Made by a program: the position numbers and the translations under genes. Shown here in pieces: positions 60,586 through 64,000 of a stretch of DNA of 64,000 nucleotides. The DNA is taken from positions 1 through 64,000 of the forward strand of contig CADCBB010000004.1 of assembly GCA_902799555.1 (NCBI GenBank), in the 5' to 3' direction. The number at the start of each line of letters is the position of its first letter. Within the stretch, counting starts at the first letter, position 1. The notes beneath the pieces were generated by a model. The model did no database searches. It saw only the letters and a list, made by a program, of their open reading frames with translations, and was not told the DNA's origin. The stretch comes from an uncultured Bacteroidales bacterium. GTDB lineage: Bacteria; Bacteroidota; Bacteroidia; Bacteroidales; Paludibacteraceae.

Positions 60586-61608
60586 TTAACGGACAAGGCG
60601 GATATACATTGGGGTGTTGCCTATTATTTCACTAAATTCTGCCAATTTGGAAGTTAGTTTCACAAAAGCCCAAAATCCTCCATTTTGATCACAAAATTGG
60701 GTCACTTTTGCAGCTTGTTTGACATTAAGATTATTACCAAACACATTTGATGTCAATGGATCAATTTGCGTTGATGTCCAATAGATGCCCTTCTTAGCAT
60801 TGTCAGCAGGTAAAAAGATAGTTGCATTATTCGCTCCTACGACATTATAACCATTACCCATCCATGTCCATACGCAAGAAGAAATCAATTCTTCCCATTG
60901 TTCTTTAGTAGGTACTTTCGCCCCATACATAGACATTGCTTTATCGTGGGTTATCATACCACAGACTTCATTTTGGGTTCTCCATAATGTACCGCTTGGC
61001 AAACCCAAATCTACATATCCATCAGCCGTTTGAGAGGTAGTAATTGTAGAAGCCGCAGATGATGGAGTTGTTGCAGGAGCTTGGGGTGCTGTAGATCTAG
61101 GCGCAGGTGTTGCTGCTGCTTGACGAGCGGGAGTAGCGTTGGAAGCGCCTAACAAATCTGCTGCAACTTTTATAGAACCATTTTGCATTTCTGCGGCAGA
61201 AGTGCCCATCAGTTGGTTGGAGTTGCGAAGCACGCGTGCTGTCTCCACATCAATGATTTTAGCCGTAATAAACATATCGTTACCGTCTATTACCGCCTCA
61301 GCTATCAACACGTATTTGGCACCCGTAAATTCACCGATTTTCTTGATATCAGCATCGCTTACCAAACCGGTACGTTGGAAATCCTGCTCTCCAAGAATCT
61401 GGCTCAAATCCGCTCTATCATAGCCTTCATAACCGGAGGTGTTGGTAATAGCCGTTGTTAAATTACTACGGAACATCAGTCGTTTCAGATAAGGAACCGT
61501 CCCTTCTTTATCCACTGTTTCCAGAATAGCGACACGCTTAACGTCGTTTTGTGCCATTGCCGTCAGCGTCAATGCCGCCAGCACAATAATTGTAAAAATC
61601 TTCTTCAT
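60586..61608 (-). CDS. CsgG/LpoB-like secreted protein with C-terminal paralogous domain
   Basis: 340 residues. Signal peptide MKKIFTIIVLAALTLTAMAQ. Residues about 22-160 form a CsgG/LpoB-like fold (VKRVAILETVDKEG, QILGEQDFQRTGLVSDADIKKIGEFTGAKYVLIAEAV, FITAKIIDVETARVL). An Ala/Pro/Thr linker (about 165-200) leads to the GYVDLGLPSGTLWRT domain common in secreted Bacteroidales proteins (PTKEQWEELISSCVWTWM, KGIYWTSTQ, YIRLVR). CsgG/LpoB domains act in secretion channels or as activators of envelope enzymes. Unlike LpoB, there is no lipobox. Confidence 0.78.
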   Translation of the reverse strand: MKKIFTIIVLAALTLTAMAQNDVKRVAILETVDKEGTVPYLKRLMFRSNLTTAITNTSGYEGYDRADLSQILGEQDFQRTGLVSDADIKKIGEFTGAKYVLIAEAVIDGNDMFITAKIIDVETARVLRNSNQLMGTSAAEMQNGSIKVAADLLGASNATPARQAAATPAPRSTAPQAPATTPSSAASTITTSQTADGYVDLGLPSGTLWRTQNEVCGMITHDKAMSMYGAKVPTKEQWEELISSCVWTWMGNGYNVVGANNATIFLPADNAKKGIYWTSTQIDPLTSNVFGNNLNVKQAAKVTQFCDQNGGFWAFVKLTSKLAEFSEIIGNTPMYIRLVR

Positions 61609-61631
61609 GTTTTGTTATTTAATTAGTGCAA

Positions 61632-61656
61632 CCGAGGGAGTAATCAGCTACCTCGG
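61632..61656 (-). terminator. hairpin between LPP20-like and CsgG-like genes
   Basis: CCGAGG, 13-base loop, CCTCGG in the 69-base spacer. Weak as a terminator; possibly an attenuator. Confidence 0.35.
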
Positions 61657-61677
61657 CGCTAAAGGACACAGCAATCG

Positions 61678-62760
61678 TTATTGCTGAATCTGCTCTTTGA
61701 TGATAGCGCTTACCTTGGGCGATATCTTCTTGTACGCATCGCGGGCAGCCTGCTCATAGTTGACCGTGTGGTTACCTTTGGTCTCCGCTTCGGGCAACTG
61801 GTCTCCAAAAATAAGCTGTCCCGTAGCCGTTCTGGTTATCGAGATCTGCGTGTCCACATAAACGGAGTAATTGGTATACTGACCATACGTGGTGGCTCTA
61901 TACTCGCGCGCTTTGGCGACTACTTTGATGTCCCAGTCAGACTGTTCGGGACTGGTCACGAACGTGCAACCCATCTTGGACAACTCGCCCTGTACCTCTT
62001 TCTTCAGCGCATCGTATGTTGCGCCATCACACAGAGATGCATTGCAAACAAGATAGATGTTGATGCCGTTCTTAAGGGCTGCCATGGCTTGGATATAGCG
62101 TTTTTGCAAACTCTTGAGTTGTTCCGTTTGCAAGCTCTCCTCATCCGCATAGGGGTCAACGGCTATGAGCAGTCGTTGCAAATCTTCCGCCTTAACGAAT
62201 AACGGAGCGAGTTTTTCGCCGCGTTGACGCGCTTGCAACTTTTGCCCCAAACGAATCAGCTCATCCATTTCATCCAGCCCGTTCTCTATCTTCGAGAGCG
62301 TAGAGGTAAGCTTGCGATCCGTCTGACGAATCAATTCCGTCTTTTTGACATAAGCAAAACCCGCCACACGTCCGTTCGCTGCGTCATGGTAGGCTTCGAA
62401 TTTCAAACCCGAAATCTCCATGTCCACAGACGAACGTGTAACAGATTGCAGATAGCGCTGTAAAGCATTCATTGTTCCGTCAGAACCCTTGTACTGGAGT
62501 TGTTGCAAACGGTCTTCCGTCTCATTCTGTATCCTCACTTCTATCGTGGATACTGCATTCGCGCGTGCTTTCTCAATAACGGCCTCTTGCGCTTTTTCCA
62601 CACTCTCGCCGCTATTGACTTTCTGCATGGCAAAGCCCGTTACGAATATCTCCGACGGATATGCCGAAGCCCGCGAAGCGGCATTGTACCAAACCGGTGC
62701 ATCCTCCGCCCAAAGGGCTAACGATACGACAAGCAGAAGACTTGTCAGATAATGTTTCAT
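61678..62760 (-). CDS. LPP20-family secreted protein
   Basis: 360 residues from ATG 62760 (MKHYLTSLLLVVSLALWA); an ATG five codons earlier is possible. The LPP20/FlgT-like region (VTGFAMQKVNSGESVEKAQEAVIEKARANAVSTIEVRI, SGLKFEAYHDAANGRVAGFAYVKK) covers about 35-145. A helical middle part and a second TolB/LpoB-like alpha/beta domain follow (GINIYLVCNASLC, LSKMGCTFVTSPEQSDWDIKVVAKAR, VDTQISITRTATGQLIFG). It is periplasmic. Related domains occur in polymer export and flagellar-assembly factors; the role here is unknown. Confidence 0.78.
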   Translation of the reverse strand: MKHYLTSLLLVVSLALWAEDAPVWYNAASRASAYPSEIFVTGFAMQKVNSGESVEKAQEAVIEKARANAVSTIEVRIQNETEDRLQQLQYKGSDGTMNALQRYLQSVTRSSVDMEISGLKFEAYHDAANGRVAGFAYVKKTELIRQTDRKLTSTLSKIENGLDEMDELIRLGQKLQARQRGEKLAPLFVKAEDLQRLLIAVDPYADEESLQTEQLKSLQKRYIQAMAALKNGINIYLVCNASLCDGATYDALKKEVQGELSKMGCTFVTSPEQSDWDIKVVAKAREYRATTYGQYTNYSVYVDTQISITRTATGQLIFGDQLPEAETKGNHTVNYEQAARDAYKKISPKVSAIIKEQIQQ

Positions 62761-62782
62761 GGCTATCTTATGCATTTAAAGA

Positions 62783-63610
62783 TTATTCCTCGGCGTTCTC
62801 GCGCTTATCTTCCTCTTTTGCGAAATGATCCTTGAATTCTTGTTTGAATTTCTCATAGTCGCTTTGAATCAGATCGCTATCCTGTGCGCTGATATTCTTG
62901 TGCATGCTCTTCAGAGCAGCCTCACGCTCAATCTCAACTACGATATAGCAAACGAAAACCTCGTTATCATCTTTGTCGAAATACGATTCGTATTCCTCAC
63001 AAGCCACAGTAGCCATATTGATGTAACGATCGATACTTTGCATGGTGAGGGTCTCCAAACGGCGCTCCTGATCTTTGGTCTTCTGTTTCTCCTGACCTTT
63101 CAGATAATCCGATGAAAGCGACTGAATACTAACCTCGATCATACCTGCCAACTCTCTACGTGCGGAGATTAATGCAGCCTGTTGTGCAGCATCGGTATCC
63201 AAGCCCTCACGAGAAGCGAAGGAACGCAGTTTAGCGTCATTGGATTTGTACTCAGCGCCCTTGCAGGGGAGAACAACAGCCTTGCGTGTACGTTTAGCCA
63301 TCTGTTCAGCTTTTGCCTCTTCTCTCTCCAGACGTGCTTTAGCAGCTTCTTCTGCAGCACGGCGCTCTGCATCTTGACGCTCGAGTTCAGCCTGTGCTCT
63401 CTGGCGAGCCTCTTCTTGTGCCTGTTGAGCGTTGCGGAGGCTGTCCATCTTAATTTGGTGACGGAGTTCAGCTTCTTCGCGTTGCTGCTTCTGCTCCATT
63501 TCCCACTGAGCTTTCTTAGCAGCCTTTTTGTCTTTGTTGCTTTGTGCCTGTGCCGGCATTACGACCAACATCATTGCTACCGCAGTAGCCAAAATCATCA
63601 TTTTTTTCAT
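62783..63610 (-). CDS. Secreted protein: long coiled coil plus LPP20-like domain
   Basis: 275 residues. Signal peptide MKKMMILATAVAMMLVVMPAQAQ, then a charged coiled coil rich in Glu/Lys/Arg/Gln (about 25-110), then an LPP20-like domain (VVLPCKGAEYKSND, DAAQQAALISARRELAGMIEVSIQSLSSD, CEEYESYFDKDDNEVFVCYIVVEIER). It shares the second half with the next gene, suggesting that the two products work as partners in the envelope. Thirty-nine bases separate it from the partial gene upstream. Confidence 0.75.
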   Translation of the reverse strand: MKKMMILATAVAMMLVVMPAQAQSNKDKKAAKKAQWEMEQKQQREEAELRHQIKMDSLRNAQQAQEEARQRAQAELERQDAERRAAEEAAKARLEREEAKAEQMAKRTRKAVVLPCKGAEYKSNDAKLRSFASREGLDTDAAQQAALISARRELAGMIEVSIQSLSSDYLKGQEKQKTKDQERRLETLTMQSIDRYINMATVACEEYESYFDKDDNEVFVCYIVVEIEREAALKSMHKNISAQDSDLIQSDYEKFKQEFKDHFAKEEDKRENAEE

Positions 63611-63649
63611 TGTCGTGAATTTTTAAAAAGTTATTTATAAATGGTTAAT

Positions 63650-64000
63650 TTAGAAATTCAAAGCTATTCCTAATCCGTTTTGTCCGGATGTCAGATTGAG
63701 CGACAGGTACTGAGCGGATGACGAAGCACATCTCTCGTTATATACTTCGTGAGACTTGCCTTGCTTTGCATAGCCGACGCACAGCAGCGGAATAGAGGTA
63801 ACCGTCAATATACTACCGGAAACCATACCGCCTATTCCTAGTATATAGAATACATCTCCAAGATCAAACAAGGCGCATCCGAGCATACTAACGGAACCAA
63901 CAAAACCTAATCCTACACCTGCACCGAAGAGTCCCCAACCGGCACCGGCTAATTTCTTACCTTTGATATACTGGCTGTATGCTGTCGGACAGTTATTTTG
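63650..64000 (-). CDS. Membrane/envelope protein, 5' end beyond the window
   Basis: The frame is open to the right edge; 116 residues are visible, beginning QNNCPTAYSQYIKGKKL. Three Gly-rich hydrophobic stretches (AGAGWGLFGAGVGLGFVGSV, ILGIGGMVSGSILTVTSIPLL, and a final beta-like NLTSGQNGLGIALNF) suggest a small membrane protein common in Bacteroidales, annotated only as hypothetical. It is the most upstream visible member of the minus-strand operon. Confidence 0.7.
   Translation of the reverse strand, partial: QNNCPTAYSQYIKGKKLAGAGWGLFGAGVGLGFVGSVSMLGCALFDLGDVFYILGIGGMVSGSILTVTSIPLLCVGYAKQGKSHEVYNERCASSSAQYLSLNLTSGQNGLGIALNF

Overview
The window reads as a chromosomal segment of a Bacteroidota bacterium, most likely order Bacteroidales. 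The evidence is the promoter type (TTTG, about 20 bases, TAnnTTTG), a short Bacteroidetes-type primary sigma factor, a GldD lipoprotein, OmpA/LysM and putative-porin outer-membrane proteins, secreted proteins with a short GQ..I....Y...G..V tail of the type IX secretion kind, and a fermentative gene set (pta-ackA, indolepyruvate:ferredoxin oxidoreductase). Family or genus cannot be fixed from the sequence alone.

Layout. 1-3 kb: a left-edge OmpA-like gene whose last third switches in frame to a TraG-type conjugation ATPase sequence, a CAT tRNA and an OmpA/LysM protein. 3-8 kb: pta, ackA, a cytoplasmic GH13 enzyme and a UbiA-family prenyltransferase. 8-14 kb (minus): maf, parC, an unlisted 54-residue membrane protein, dprA, a VanZ-like protein, upp and a secreted coiled-coil protein. 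14-17 kb: DUF5063 protein, 3'-5' exonuclease, alkaline phosphatase. 17-28.6 kb: three large tandem secreted proteins built from shuffled beta-sandwich modules that look glycan-binding. 29-35 kb (minus): BASS transporter, Dus, 7TM-HD phosphodiesterase, a GGGP synthase fused to TadA, and gldD. 35-45 kb (plus): mannose-1-phosphate guanylyltransferase, glycogen debranching enzyme, GT4 glycogen-synthase-like enzyme, GH57-like protein, porin, Clp ATPase, thioredoxin. 45-51.6 kb: tRNA-Arg, rpoD, a ribbon-helix-helix protein, a small outer-membrane-type protein, an RNase R lacking its N-terminal cold-shock domains, and alpha-glucan phosphorylase. 51.6-56.4 kb (minus): iorA-iorB-aminotransferase-CoA transferase. 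56.4-57.2 kb: a decayed ORF. 57.3 kb: an AAA ATPase. 58.5-64 kb (minus): a putative envelope operon with LPP20-like, CsgG/LpoB-like and transglutaminase-like members.

How genes work together. Alpha-glucan synthesis and breakdown (GH13, debranching enzyme, GT4, GH57-like, phosphorylase) and secreted glycan-binding-like proteins are spread through the window. Energy conservation is by acetyl-P (pta-ackA) and by oxidation of arylpyruvates to aryl-acyl-CoA. GGGP synthase and a UbiA prenyltransferase together suggest an ether-type or polyprenyl-glycerol lipid route.

The most unusual signal is a set of short degenerate word-repeat tracts (words such as TGACGATT, ACTGATTACTGA, CTCGAGAT, GTCATGAC, GAAAGTTG, TTGTAATTGG). 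They fill gene boundaries, supply start or stop codons, and also lie in frame inside housekeeping genes (maf, parC, the transporter, GGGP synthase, rnr, iorA). One tract forms the linker of the GGGPS-TadA fusion. I consider this the best candidate for an undescribed phenomenon here.
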